DNA of 64,000 nt from Amycolatopsis lurida (GTDB taxonomy: Bacteria > Actinomycetota > Actinomycetes > Mycobacteriales > Pseudonocardiaceae): positions 3,689,501-3,753,500 of the forward strand of contig NZ_FNTA01000004.1 of the NCBI RefSeq assembly GCF_900105055.1, read 5' to 3'. Below are positions 16,437 through 24,392 of this stretch, piece after piece (the stretch's first letter is position 1; each line of letters starts with the position of its first letter). Position numbers and translations under genes: made by a program. Below the pieces are notes generated by a model. It saw only the letters and a list, made by a program, of their open reading frames with translations, did no database searches and had not been told where the DNA came from.

Positions 16437-19061
16437 TCAGCCCGCACCCAGGCACAGGAAGGGGCGCCGCAGCGGATCGGCGGCGGTCGCTTCCGCGAGT
16501 GCCAAAGCGGGCGCCGTTCCCGAAGCCAGCCGCCGGTGCAGGTCGGACATCGCCGCGGCGGCGGCCTTGTCGCCGACTCGCGCGATCGCGCCGATGACCG
16601 TCCGCGAACCACTGGCGAGCAGCGTCCCGGCGAAACCGAGCGCCTCCTCGCCGGGCCGGATATGACTCATCGCGAGTTCGCACGCGGCCAGCACCACCCG
16701 TTCCGGCGGCTTCGCGAGCCGGGCGGTTTCGTGCGCGTACAACGGGCCGTCGACGAGTTCCAACCGCGAGAACAGCGCGTTCGCCGGTTCGTGCGCGCCG
16801 TGCGCGACCAGATGCGCCATCCCGGAACCGTCCAAAGCGGACAGTACGGCGTCGCTGGTCGCGTCCTTCCCGTCGACGAGACGGGCCTGCGGGTACACGG
16901 TCCGCAGGTTTCGCACCTCACCGACCGAACCCGGCACACCGGGCCCGCCGGCGAGCAGGACCGGGCCGGAACTCCGCCGCCCGGACGCGGTCACCCAGGC
17001 GGTCGCCGACGGCGCGATCGACACCGGATGTCCGTGCAGTGACGGCAAAGCTCCCCACGGCAACGCGTACAGCGAGCCGATCGGCACGATGATCAGCTCG
17101 CGGTTTTCCAGCGTCTTCGCCAGCGACGCCGAGATCAGCTTGTCCAGTTTGTCCGCCCGGCGCCGCGCGGAACCGGTGACGACCTCGACCAGTGGCGCGG
17201 GCAGGTTGTCCGGGGCGAGCGCGTCGAGGTCCGCGTGCAACTGCCTCGCGGTCTCGACGATTTCCGCGAGCGGACCCAGCTTCAGCAGCCGGAACCGGCC
17301 GCGGTCGACGACCACCGCGTACAAGGTGTCGCGATACCCCATCAGGCTGACCAGCACGCGATCGCCGAGTTGCTCCACCACCTCTTCGGGTGCCGAGACC
17401 GGGCGCGGACGACCCCATTGGCTGGTGTACCACCCGAGCCGCGTCGCCTCCCGCTGCAGACGGTCGTAGCGCTCCTCGAGTTTCCCGACCGGTTCACCGG
17501 ACAGCCGCCGTGCCTGGATCGTCCCCTGCACGTGCCGCATTTCGTTGATGTGCCGGGCGAGCGCGGGGTCCTCGATGACCGGCAGCGGTTCGTAGCGGTA
17601 CACCTGCGCGCGTGTGCGTTCCAGCCACGCGAACAGGCTCTTCGCCCCGGCGCCGCTGCGCCTCGCCTTCTTGAGCACCAGCGTGAGCGCGAGTTTGCCC
17701 AACTCCTCGCCGTGCGCCGCGGTCCCGCAGACGAGGTCGAGCCCGCCCATGCGGTCGCGGATCTGCCCGAGTTCCGCCAGTCCGGCCCGCGCCTGCGCGA
17801 GCGCCGAACGCGGCCGATGCGACGCCACCGCGAGTTCGGCCCGGCACAACCGCAGCTGCATCCGGTGGTCGATCGGCGTGGTCTGCCGCGGTTTCGGTAC
17901 CTGCGCCAGGAGTTCCTGCGCGGCGACCGTCTCTTCGCGACGGATCAGCAGCCGCACCGCGAACATCCTGGCCGCGCCCGCTTCGTCGCGCAGACCGAGC
18001 CCGGCCAGCCGGATGGCGAGATCGGCGAGCCGCTCCGGCAGTTTCGCGGACGGCTTCTTCTCCCGGTCCGCCAGTACCTTCACCGCGTCCGCGCGAAGCC
18101 GGGTCAACTCGGCGATCTCCGCCCACCGGCCGTTGCCACGCCGGAGAAAGCTCCGCCGTGCGGACGTCGCGAGCTTCTTCGCGAGGACGTGGTCACCCTC
18201 GAGGATGGCGGCCCCGGCCCGCGCGACCTCCGCTTCCGCGACGAGATGGTGCGCGCCGTTGTCCCGGAGTTCGGGGATCGCCTCGTCGAGGTGCCGCGCC
18301 GCCTCCTCGGCGAGCCCGGCGGTGAGCAGGGCCTTCGCCTGGTCGAGCCGGACGAGCGGCAGCGAGCCGGGCCCGTCGGTGACGAAGATCGAGGCCGCCT
18401 GCTCGTAGTGCCGGAGCGCTTCGGGGATGTCGCCGAGCAACTGGGCGTGATCACCCAGGTTGTGCCGGATCTTCCCTTCGAGCATCCGGTGCCCGTGTTC
18501 GACGGCGATGTCGAGCGCGGCGACGAGATCGGCGTGCGCCGCGTCCGGATTGCTCATCTGGAGATGCAGCCAAGCCCGGTTCACCAGGTTCCGGGTGAGC
18601 AGGAGGCTGTGCTTCGCAGCTTCCGCGACGAGGTTCGGCAACGCGGCGTTGTACAGCGCGAGCGATTCGTCCAGGTGCCCCGACCTCATCAGCACCACGG
18701 CTCGCTGGAGCACGACGGTGAAGCTCAGCTCGCGCCGGATGTCGCCTTCCGGCAACTGGAGCCGGACCTGTTCCGCCTCGGAGAGCCGGGCGAATCCGTC
18801 CTGCTGGGACGCGACCTCCGCCTCCGCGGCCGCCAGGCTGATGAGGATGCGGACGCGGATCGCCAGCCGTTCGACACTGCCGGGTTCGGCGGGCCCGAGG
18901 CGCGCCAAGGCACGCTGCAGCAACCGGATGGCCGCGCCCGGGCCGTGATCGGAGGCCGCGGCCCTCGCCTGACGGTGCAGATCGGCCGCCGCCTCGGCTA
19001 CGGGATCGACGACAGGAAGCTGCACGGGCACACGCACTATGGGAGCACACCCGCGCCGCAT
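16437..19061 (-). CDS. TPR-CHAT domain protein (caspase-fold protease)
   Basis: 874 residues. Residues 1-500 are helical repeats of TPR type (A-L-x-x-Y-x-x-A-L, A-x-x-x-L-x-x-A). The C-terminal 300 residues are a CHAT domain with catalytic His in V-A-H-G-A-H (754-757) and Cys in A-A-C-E-L-A (794), followed by G-E-E-A-L-G-F-A-G-T-x-L-A-S-G. The dyad is intact. CHAT proteases cut partner proteins on a signal sensed by their repeats. The gene follows the sigma factor and its partner with an 18-base gap, so the three are one operon. The partner or the upstream 55-residue peptide is a candidate substrate; this is inference. Confidence 0.88.
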   Translation of the reverse strand: MRRGCAPIVRVPVQLPVVDPVAEAAADLHRQARAAASDHGPGAAIRLLQRALARLGPAEPGSVERLAIRVRILISLAAAEAEVASQQDGFARLSEAEQVRLQLPEGDIRRELSFTVVLQRAVVLMRSGHLDESLALYNAALPNLVAEAAKHSLLLTRNLVNRAWLHLQMSNPDAAHADLVAALDIAVEHGHRMLEGKIRHNLGDHAQLLGDIPEALRHYEQAASIFVTDGPGSLPLVRLDQAKALLTAGLAEEAARHLDEAIPELRDNGAHHLVAEAEVARAGAAILEGDHVLAKKLATSARRSFLRRGNGRWAEIAELTRLRADAVKVLADREKKPSAKLPERLADLAIRLAGLGLRDEAGAARMFAVRLLIRREETVAAQELLAQVPKPRQTTPIDHRMQLRLCRAELAVASHRPRSALAQARAGLAELGQIRDRMGGLDLVCGTAAHGEELGKLALTLVLKKARRSGAGAKSLFAWLERTRAQVYRYEPLPVIEDPALARHINEMRHVQGTIQARRLSGEPVGKLEERYDRLQREATRLGWYTSQWGRPRPVSAPEEVVEQLGDRVLVSLMGYRDTLYAVVVDRGRFRLLKLGPLAEIVETARQLHADLDALAPDNLPAPLVEVVTGSARRRADKLDKLISASLAKTLENRELIIVPIGSLYALPWGALPSLHGHPVSIAPSATAWVTASGRRSSGPVLLAGGPGVPGSVGEVRNLRTVYPQARLVDGKDATSDAVLSALDGSGMAHLVAHGAHEPANALFSRLELVDGPLYAHETARLAKPPERVVLAACELAMSHIRPGEEALGFAGTLLASGSRTVIGAIARVGDKAAAAAMSDLHRRLASGTAPALALAEATAADPLRRPFLCLGAG

Positions 19062-19079
19062 AACGGAACAGCCGTCCGG

Positions 19080-19559
19080 TTACAGCACCACTGTCGGGGT
19101 CACGACGGTCCGGCGACAGGTCACGTCGCCGAGGTGGATCACGATCTGGGTGGTGCCCTGAGGGACGTTGTCCAGCACGAACCGGCCTCCTTCGTCGGCG
19201 GTGGTGGAACTCGTGCCGTGCTCGGCGACGCGAACCTCCACTCCGTACTCGCCGGCGGGCACGAGCCAGCCGTCGATCCGGTGTTTCTTGCCGATCTTGG
19301 TGAGGTTGATCATCACGGTCAGGTCGCTGACGGTGAAGGTGATCGTGCCGGTGTCGCTGCCGCGAACGCCCGCGGTGGCGTCCATCCGTTCCCAGCGGGC
19401 GACCTCGACGTCGAGGTTTTCGAGCGCGAGCGCGAATTGAACCCGCTGCACCAGGTCTCCCGGTGGCGGGTCCAGTTCGTCCATGAAACGCCCGATATCG
19501 GCGAGCAAGGCCTCATCGCCCGGGGAGGTCATCTCCCCCGGCGTCCCGAGGTCGTTCAT
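19080..19559 (-). CDS. Sigma-associated soluble protein with C-terminal beta-sandwich
   Basis: 159 residues, no membrane segment. The N-terminus is acidic and helical (residues 14-50, with D-E-L-D-P-P-P-G-D-L-V-x-R-V-Q-F-A-L), the middle is beta-rich and the C-terminus resembles a carboxypeptidase regulatory-like fold (P-A-G-E-Y-G-V-E-V-R, then G-G-R-F-V-L-D-N-V-P). Its ATG overlaps the sigma factor stop as ATGA, so the two are made together. Position and size fit an anti-sigma factor or an adaptor between sigma and CHAT protease. It lacks the zinc-binding HxxxCxxC of classical anti-sigma factors. Confidence 0.7.
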   Translation of the reverse strand: MNDLGTPGEMTSPGDEALLADIGRFMDELDPPPGDLVQRVQFALALENLDVEVARWERMDATAGVRGSDTGTITFTVSDLTVMINLTKIGKKHRIDGWLVPAGEYGVEVRVAEHGTSSTTADEGGRFVLDNVPQGTTQIVIHLGDVTCRRTVVTPTVVL

Positions 19560-20161
19560 CGGCTTCCCCCTTCGTGGGCCAGCAGGTCGCGCATCGATTC
19601 GAGGCAACGGCCCCTGGTCGGGCCGACACTTCCGCGCGGCATACGGAGTGCTTCGGCGACCAGTTGGTATTCGGCGCGCCCGGCCAGCACGGTCAGCCGG
19701 AGGAGCTGCTGACAGCGATGCGGCAGGCGGAGGAAGGCGCGCCAGACCCGGCGATCCCGGTCGGCGCGGACGGCTTCCTCCTCGGGGGCCGGGTGGGTGC
19801 TCTCCATGTTCTCGGCCACCTCGTCGGTCAGCGGGACAGGCTGAGCGCGGCGACCGAAGGGATGCTGGGCCTCGCGCCTGGTGGTGGTGATCAACCAGGC
19901 GGCGAGTGCTTTGGGGTCACGGAGTTTTTCGAGCTGACTGAAGAGCGCGAGCCACACCGTCTGGACCACGTCCTCGGCGGTCAGGCGGTCGAGCCCGTTC
20001 GCGCGCGCGACATGCCACACGAGCGGGGTCAGCTCGTGCACAAGTCTGTCCATCGCCTGGCGGTCACCGGCCCGCGCCGCGCGCATGCAGGCGGCATGCA
20101 GGTCGGCACCGGTCAGTCCTTCCCATGGCGGGTCTACCTCGGTCGTTTGCACGTCGGTCAC
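19556..20161 (-). CDS. ECF-like RNA polymerase sigma factor
   Basis: 201 residues from the GTG at 20159-20161, with GGGG 8 bases upstream. Region 2 is seen in residues 28-75 (L-T-P-L-V-W-H-V-A, then L-T-A-E-D-V-V-Q-T-V-W-L-A-L), region 4 near the C-terminus (L-P-H-R-C-Q-Q-L-L-R-L-T-V-L, then P-R-G-S-V-G-P-T-R-G-R-C-L). The usual -YxExA- of region 4 reads A-E-Y-Q-L-V-A-E-A-L. It starts the operon with the partner protein and CHAT protease. The minor divergences suggest a specialised promoter. Confidence 0.85.
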   Translation of the reverse strand: MTDVQTTEVDPPWEGLTGADLHAACMRAARAGDRQAMDRLVHELTPLVWHVARANGLDRLTAEDVVQTVWLALFSQLEKLRDPKALAAWLITTTRREAQHPFGRRAQPVPLTDEVAENMESTHPAPEEEAVRADRDRRVWRAFLRLPHRCQQLLRLTVLAGRAEYQLVAEALRMPRGSVGPTRGRCLESMRDLLAHEGGSR

Positions 20162-20493
20162 CGTATCTGCCCCACTTCGGACGTGTCTTCGTGTCGGCGC
20201 TGGCAGTATCGCGGGCCCTTCGGGGAGAAGGAGCGTGCAAGAGGCTCTGGGATACATCAAGTCACTAACTTTTTTGGTCGAGTTTCGGTCGTCCCCCTCG
20301 GTCTGGGGCGAAGGGACAAAGGCACCGGCCGGCGCGAGTAGGTGTGGACTGCGCACCGGCCGGCCCTTTTTCCCTCCCCCCGGGCCCGCTCCCCAACGGG
20401 CCCGCGTCCGGGCGTCCCCCTCCCCCGAAGGAGCACCCGGAGGCAATGCCCGGAGGCCCCCTCGGCCTCCGGACATCACCTGTCTGTGTTGGT
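20162..20493. other. Upstream region of the sigma operon, no gene seen
   Basis: 332 bases between the sigma start and the 55-residue peptide gene. It contains the hairpin at 20325-20363, a GC-rich polypyrimidine stretch (20372-20420) and, nearer the sigma gene, an unusually A/T-rich patch (20259-20285) that is the best place for a promoter. I could not assign -35/-10 elements with confidence. Confidence 0.5.
20325..20371. terminator. Bidirectional terminator hairpin
   Basis: CCGGCCGG (20325-20332) plus GCG pairs with CGC and CCGGCCGG (to 20363) around a loop of about 14 bases. Five T follow on the plus strand (20367-20371); on the minus strand it is preceded by A5 and followed by TTTG. It would end the minus-strand transcript of the 55-residue peptide gene, or attenuate reading into the sigma operon. 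Confidence 0.65.
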
Positions 20494-20661
20494 TCAGTTC
20501 ACCGGCGGCTTGGTGCCGTTCGGGTCCCAGTTGCCGTCCGGGCTGGTGCCGGGACGGGGCGGGACCGGCGCCGTGATCGGCTTCGGCTTCGTGGTCTCTT
20601 CGAGGTCTTCGGTGGCCGTGGCCTCGTCGTCGACGGGCGCGGTGTTGGTCTCGGTCGTCAT
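20494..20661 (-). CDS. 55-residue Pro/Thr-rich acidic peptide, new small gene
   Basis: ATG 20659-20661 to TGA 20494-20496. GAGGG lies 7 bases before the ATG and nearly every codon ends in G or C, so translation is credible. The N-terminal half is acidic and Thr-rich (MTTETNTAPVDDEATATEDL...), the C-terminal half basic/proline-rich with G-N-W-D-P-N-G-T-K-P-P-V-N at the end. No signal peptide and no Cys. It points the same way as the sigma/CHAT operon, 332 bases ahead. It could be a leader peptide, a CHAT substrate or an unrelated small protein; I know no family. Confidence 0.6.
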   Translation of the reverse strand: MTTETNTAPVDDEATATEDLEETTKPKPITAPVPPRPGTSPDGNWDPNGTKPPVN

Positions 20662-20786
20662 CGGGTGTCCCTCATTTCCTCGACTGCTCCATAGGACGCA
20701 ATGAGGCTGCCACCAGATACACGCAGAGCCAGCTTTTTCGCGGAAATTTCTTGATCTGTGGCAGGCGGGTGACCTGATCAGCGTTT

Positions 20787-21503
20787 TTACCCGGAAAAGG
20801 TGTCGCTGAGTAGCCGTCGGCTCACGTGCGCGAGTTGTTCGGCCCAGCGCCGGTAGCCTTCGGGGCCGGGATGGAAACGGTCCTCGGCGAAGGTCGCCGG
20901 GTCCAGCATCGCGGCGGGCATCGGGACGTGGACGACACCGCGCAGCAGCGCCAGCCGCGCGGCCGCGGCGTCGAGGACGGCCGACCGCGCGCCGAGGACG
21001 TCCCGCAGCGGACGCGGCAGCGAGGGGAACCGGCCCATCGGCGGCACGCCCGCGAGCACCACCGGCACCCGGCCTACCCGGCGCCGCACGGCGACGACGA
21101 GGTCGAGCAGGTCGCGCCGGTAGCGCGTGGCCGAATGCAGTTCGATCGTGTCGTTGACACCCAGTGCGATCACCACCAGGTCGGCGGGTTCGAGCAGCGG
21201 CAGCAATTCCTCGCGCGCCACGCGCGCGTTGGCGCCGGTCTTGCCGATGGCCTGCCAGGCGACCGCGCCGCCGTCCCGCGCGAGTTCGTCCGCGAGCCGT
21301 CCGGTCAGCGCCTCGGCGTGGGTGGCCGCGCCGACGCCGTCCACGGTGGACTCGCCGAGCACCGCGAGCCGCAGCGGACGGCCGTCGCCCTTCACGAGTC
21401 CGGTGACCGGCCCCTCGGCTCCGGGCAGCCTTGGCGTCGTACGGCGCACCCGGACGGCTTGCGCGAGCAGGATCGGGGCGAGCACCACCGCACGGCTGAT
21501 CAC
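20787..21503 (-). CDS. SGNH/GDSL hydrolase
   Basis: 238 residues. Block I is L-G-E-S-T-V-D-G-V-G (nucleophile Ser in a GES variant of GDS), block II G-K-T-G-A-N, block III G-V-N-D-T and block V D-R-F-H-P-G. All catalytic positions are present. The N-terminus has a weak hydrophobic stretch (V-V-L-A-P-I-L-L-A) that may anchor it. It is an esterase/lipase of unknown substrate, GTG start. Confidence 0.85.
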   Translation of the reverse strand: MISRAVVLAPILLAQAVRVRRTTPRLPGAEGPVTGLVKGDGRPLRLAVLGESTVDGVGAATHAEALTGRLADELARDGGAVAWQAIGKTGANARVAREELLPLLEPADLVVIALGVNDTIELHSATRYRRDLLDLVVAVRRRVGRVPVVLAGVPPMGRFPSLPRPLRDVLGARSAVLDAAAARLALLRGVVHVPMPAAMLDPATFAEDRFHPGPEGYRRWAEQLAHVSRRLLSDTFSG

Positions 21504-21536
21504 CCCGCGACTCTACTTCCGCGTTTCGTGGGGATA

Positions 21537-22169
21537 TCAGCCCTGGGCGATCGAAACCGTCTGGCGGGCGAGCGAGTCGTCCGCGGCCGCGCGGAGCAGG
21601 TAGTCGGCGACGTCGGCGCGGTTGATGCGGTAGCTCCCGCGGACGTTGCCGTCGGTGCGGACGGCGATCGCGCCGGTGTGCGGCCCGTTCAGCAGACGAG
21701 GCGGGCGCACGATCGTCCAGTCGAGGTCGCTCGCGCGCACGATCCGCTCGGCGGCGACCATGTCCGCGAAGGCGTGCCGGAGGACTCTGCCGAGGATCGG
21801 CTTGACGACGTTCCTGGTGAAGAAGGCGTCGCCGTCGACGAACGGGCCACTGGCGCTCACCAGGAGCAGCCGCCGCGTGCCCGCCGATCCGAGCGCGGCG
21901 ATCGCGGCGTTCGCCCCGTCGGTGACGATGGTCGTCGGGTTGCGGTCGCGGGCACCGAGGGCGGAGATCACCACGTCGCGCCCGGACACGGCCTCGGTCA
22001 GCGCGCCGTGCTCGGAGAGCTGGGCGACGACCACCTCCAGCAGTTCGCCTTCCGCGTCCAGACGGGACGGGTCGCGCACGACCGCCGTGACGTGGTGCCC
22101 CGCCGCCAGCGCCTGCTTGACGACTTCGGAGCCGACCCCGCCCGTGGCACCGAGAACAGTGAGCCTCAT
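21537..22169 (-). CDS. NAD(P)H-binding atypical SDR (NmrA/YwnB-like)
   Basis: 210 residues. N-terminal T-V-L-G-A-T-G-G-V-G-S-E-V-V-K-Q (GxxGxxG), then V-V-R-D-P-S-R-L, V-I-S-A-L-G-A-R and D-L-D-W-T-I-V-R-P-P are the marks of the NAD(P)-binding PF13460 group. Catalysis is not assured in this group. It diverges from a TetR gene across a palindromic operator and is its probable target. ATG at 22167-22169 preferred to the GTG at 22175 two codons earlier. Confidence 0.85.
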   Translation of the reverse strand: MRLTVLGATGGVGSEVVKQALAAGHHVTAVVRDPSRLDAEGELLEVVVAQLSEHGALTEAVSGRDVVISALGARDRNPTTIVTDGANAAIAALGSAGTRRLLLVSASGPFVDGDAFFTRNVVKPILGRVLRHAFADMVAAERIVRASDLDWTIVRPPRLLNGPHTGAIAVRTDGNVRGSYRINRADVADYLLRAAADDSLARQTVSIAQG

Positions 22170-22191
22170 GGTCACGCCCTTTCCTGGGTTA

Positions 22192-22223
22192 GTGAATACT
22201 CACCCACTATGGTGAGTGTTCAC
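22192..22223. promoter_or_regulatory. TetR operator between divergent genes
   Basis: GTGAATACTCACC and GGTGAGTGTTCAC form 13-base arms (12 of 13 complementary) around CACTAT. The palindrome sits 22 bases before the SDR start and 44 bases before the TetR start, ideal for control of both. Confidence 0.7.
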
Positions 22224-22267
22224 CCACCACTTGTCGAGCGAACGCTGAGAAGCCCTCAGGAGCGAAC

Positions 22268-22858
22268 ATGGGAAGCCGCGAGGAGATCGTCGCCGCGGCG
22301 GCGAAGGTGATGCGAGAGCAGGGCTACGCGCATGCAACGACCAAGGCCATCGCGCGGGCGGCCGGCTACTCCGAAGCGTTGCTGTACAAACACTTCAAGG
22401 ACAAGACCGAGATCTTCACGAGCGTGCTCACCGAGCGGCTCCCCGCGCTCGGGACGACCTTGGACGAGCTGATGAGGTCCGCGGCGGACGCGCCGCTCGC
22501 GGAGAATCTCGCCCGGCTGGCGCGGATCACGCTGGCGTTCTATCTGGAGAGCTTCCCGATCGCGGTGTCGCTGTTCTCCTCGCGGGAGCTGCTCGCGACC
22601 CATCGGGACCGGCTCACGAACAGGGCGGGCGGGCCGGACGTCCCGCTGGTGCGCCTCTCGGCGTACCTGGGTGAAGAGGTCCGGCTCGGCAGGGTCCGCG
22701 AGGACGCGGATCCGGACGCGGCGGCGTCACTGCTGCTCGGGGCCTGTTTCCAGTACGCGTTCCTGGCGTCCTTCGAGGACCGCGAGCCTTCCGCGGAGGA
22801 GCTGGACCAGTGGGCGAAAAGGCTCGCGGCGACGTTGGCGGTCGCGGTGGCCTCGTGA
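22268..22858 (+). CDS. TetR/AcrR-family regulator
   Basis: 196 residues. N-terminal helix-turn-helix with A-T-T-K-A-I-A-R-A-A-G-Y-S-E-A-L-L-Y-K-H-F-K-D-K. The C-terminal ligand domain is not specific. AGGAG precedes the ATG. It is divergent from the NAD(P)H-binding gene and the palindrome at 22192-22223 is its likely site. Confidence 0.88.
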   Translation: MGSREEIVAAAAKVMREQGYAHATTKAIARAAGYSEALLYKHFKDKTEIFTSVLTERLPALGTTLDELMRSAADAPLAENLARLARITLAFYLESFPIAVSLFSSRELLATHRDRLTNRAGGPDVPLVRLSAYLGEEVRLGRVREDADPDAAASLLLGACFQYAFLASFEDREPSAEELDQWAKRLAATLAVAVAS

Positions 22859-22889
22859 GTGGCCAGGACGGTTACAGCCACTCACGAGG
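22851..22889. terminator. 13-bp perfect palindrome, CTCGTGAGTGG type
   Basis: CCTCGTGAGTGGC and its complement enclose CAGGACGGTTACA. It overlaps the TetR stop and ends 9 bases before the stop of the convergent MarR gene, so it can terminate both. The arm and loop (GAGTGG..AGGACGGT) recur in the larger repeat at 60422-60777. Confidence 0.75.
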
Positions 22890-22897
22890 CCCAGCAC

Positions 22898-23401
22898 CTA
22901 CTTGCCCTTTTCGGCCCGCATCTCGTGCCACTTCGCGTACATGTCGTTGAGCTCCTTGATCATGAAGCTCAGGAAGTCCCGCATCTCGGCGACCCGCTCG
23001 CCGGCAGGCGTGCCTTCGCCCAGCGCCGAAACGCCCTCGTCGGCCGCGTCGCGCCACATGGTGATCATGCGGTCGCGTTTCATGAAGGTGGCGTACCAGA
23101 GGTCGTCGAAGAGCCGGTAGTGGTCGCGGCGCGAGCCGGGCTCGCGTTCCTTGGCGACCAATCCGATCTGTTCCAGGTACCGCACGGCCCCCGAGATCGC
23201 GGCGGGGCTCACCGAGAGCTGGTCGGCCAGCTCGGCCGCGGTGAGGCGGCCGGCGTCGGTGGTCATCAGCGCGGCGAACACCCTGGCGGGCATCCGCTGC
23301 ATCCCGATCTGGGAGAGCGTGAGGCCCAGGTGCTCCACGTAACGGCGGACGGCGTCCTCGTCTCTCTGGGTGCTCGAAGCACTCTCAGGCGTCGTCGTCA
23401 T
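22898..23401 (-). CDS. GbsR/MarR-type transcriptional regulator
   Basis: 167 residues from ATG 23399-23401, with GGAGAGG in front. The winged helix has L-T-A-A-E-L-A-D-Q-L-S-V-S-P-A-A-I-S-G-A-V-R-Y-L (key part of the recognition helix) and a C-terminal coil with D-F-x-x-F-M-I-K-E-L. This GbsR-like type usually sits beside ABC-2 exporters, as here, and represses them. It is divergent from the exporter operon with 94 bases between. Confidence 0.85.
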   Translation of the reverse strand: MTTTPESASSTQRDEDAVRRYVEHLGLTLSQIGMQRMPARVFAALMTTDAGRLTAAELADQLSVSPAAISGAVRYLEQIGLVAKEREPGSRRDHYRLFDDLWYATFMKRDRMITMWRDAADEGVSALGEGTPAGERVAEMRDFLSFMIKELNDMYAKWHEMRAEKGK

Positions 23402-23459
23402 GGACACATCCTCTCCTACGTTCCCCAGAGTGATCACACCATCCATATGTTTTCTTAAC

Positions 23460-23475
23460 TTCACAACTTCGTGAA
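23460..23475. promoter_or_regulatory. Candidate MarR operator of the ABC exporter
   Basis: TTCAC-AACTTC-GTGAA is an inverted repeat 20 bases before the ABC ATPase start. Upstream, GTGATCAC (23431-23438) is a second short palindrome. Which is bound cannot be told from sequence. Confidence 0.45.
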
Positions 23476-23495
23476 ATCACTGTACCTTCAGGTTC

Positions 23496-24392
23496 ATGGA
23501 AAACGCCATCTCCATCTCCGGCCTCCACAAATCCTTCGGCCGGACCAAGGCTTTGGACGGCCTTGACCTGCAGGTACCCGCGGGGGAGGTGCACGGTTTC
23601 CTCGGCCCGAACGGGGCGGGGAAGTCGACCACCGTCCGGGTCCTGCTCGGCCTGCTCCACGCGGACTCGGGGGACGTCCGCCTCCTCGGCGGCGACCCCT
23701 GGAAGGACGCGGCGAGCCTGCACCGGCGCCTCGCCTACGTCCCCGGCGACGTGAACCTCTGGCCCAACCTGTCCGGCGGAGAGGTGATCGATCTGCTGGG
23801 GCGGCTGCGGGGCGGGCTCGATCAGCGCCGCCGCAAGGATCTGATCGAACGGTTCGACCTCGACCCCAGGAAGAAGGGGCGCACCTACTCCAAGGGCAAC
23901 CGGCAGAAGGTCGCGATCGTGGCCGCGCTGGCCTCGCACGTGGACCTGCTGATCCTGGACGAGCCGACCTCCGGCCTCGACCCGCTGATGGAGGCCACCT
24001 TCCAGTACGCGATCCAGGAGGAACGCGAGCAGGGCCGCACGGTGCTGCTGTCGAGCCACATCCTCGCCGAGGTCGAGGCGCTCTGCGACAAGGTCAGCAT
24101 CATCCGCAACGGGCACACCGTCGAGACCGGCACGCTGGCCGAGCTCCGGCACCTCACCAGGACGTCGATCTCCGCCGAGCTCGCCGGCCCGCCGAACGGG
24201 CTGACCAGGCTGGAGAACATCCACGACCTCAAGGTCGAGGGCAACCGGGTCCGCTTCGACGTCGAAACCCGCTCCCTCGACGAGGCGCTGCGCCAGCTCA
24301 CCCAGGTCGGCGTCCGCAGCCTGACCAGCCAGCCGCCGACGCTCGAAGAGCTCTTCCTCCGTCACTACACCACCGAAGCGAGCGCGAAATGA
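23496..24392 (+). CDS. ABC exporter ATP-binding protein
   Basis: 298 residues. Walker A G-P-N-G-A-G-K-S-T-T (37-46), a degenerate signature Y-S-K-G-N-R-Q-K, Walker B L-L-I-L-D-E-P-T-S-G-L-D and the switch His in L-L-S-S-H-I-L. The C-terminal extension is that of DrrA-like antibiotic export ATPases. ATGA overlap with the permease gene shows translational coupling. Probably repressed by the divergent MarR protein. Confidence 0.9.
   Translation: MENAISISGLHKSFGRTKALDGLDLQVPAGEVHGFLGPNGAGKSTTVRVLLGLLHADSGDVRLLGGDPWKDAASLHRRLAYVPGDVNLWPNLSGGEVIDLLGRLRGGLDQRRRKDLIERFDLDPRKKGRTYSKGNRQKVAIVAALASHVDLLILDEPTSGLDPLMEATFQYAIQEEREQGRTVLLSSHILAEVEALCDKVSIIRNGHTVETGTLAELRHLTRTSISAELAGPPNGLTRLENIHDLKVEGNRVRFDVETRSLDEALRQLTQVGVRSLTSQPPTLEELFLRHYTTEASAK

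Noticed and set aside
17235..19712. An 825-codon open frame on the plus strand opposite the CHAT and sigma-partner genes
   Set aside because: It is antisense to three well-supported genes, is Arg/Asp/Gly-rich without domains, and arises from the G/C-rich third positions of the real genes.
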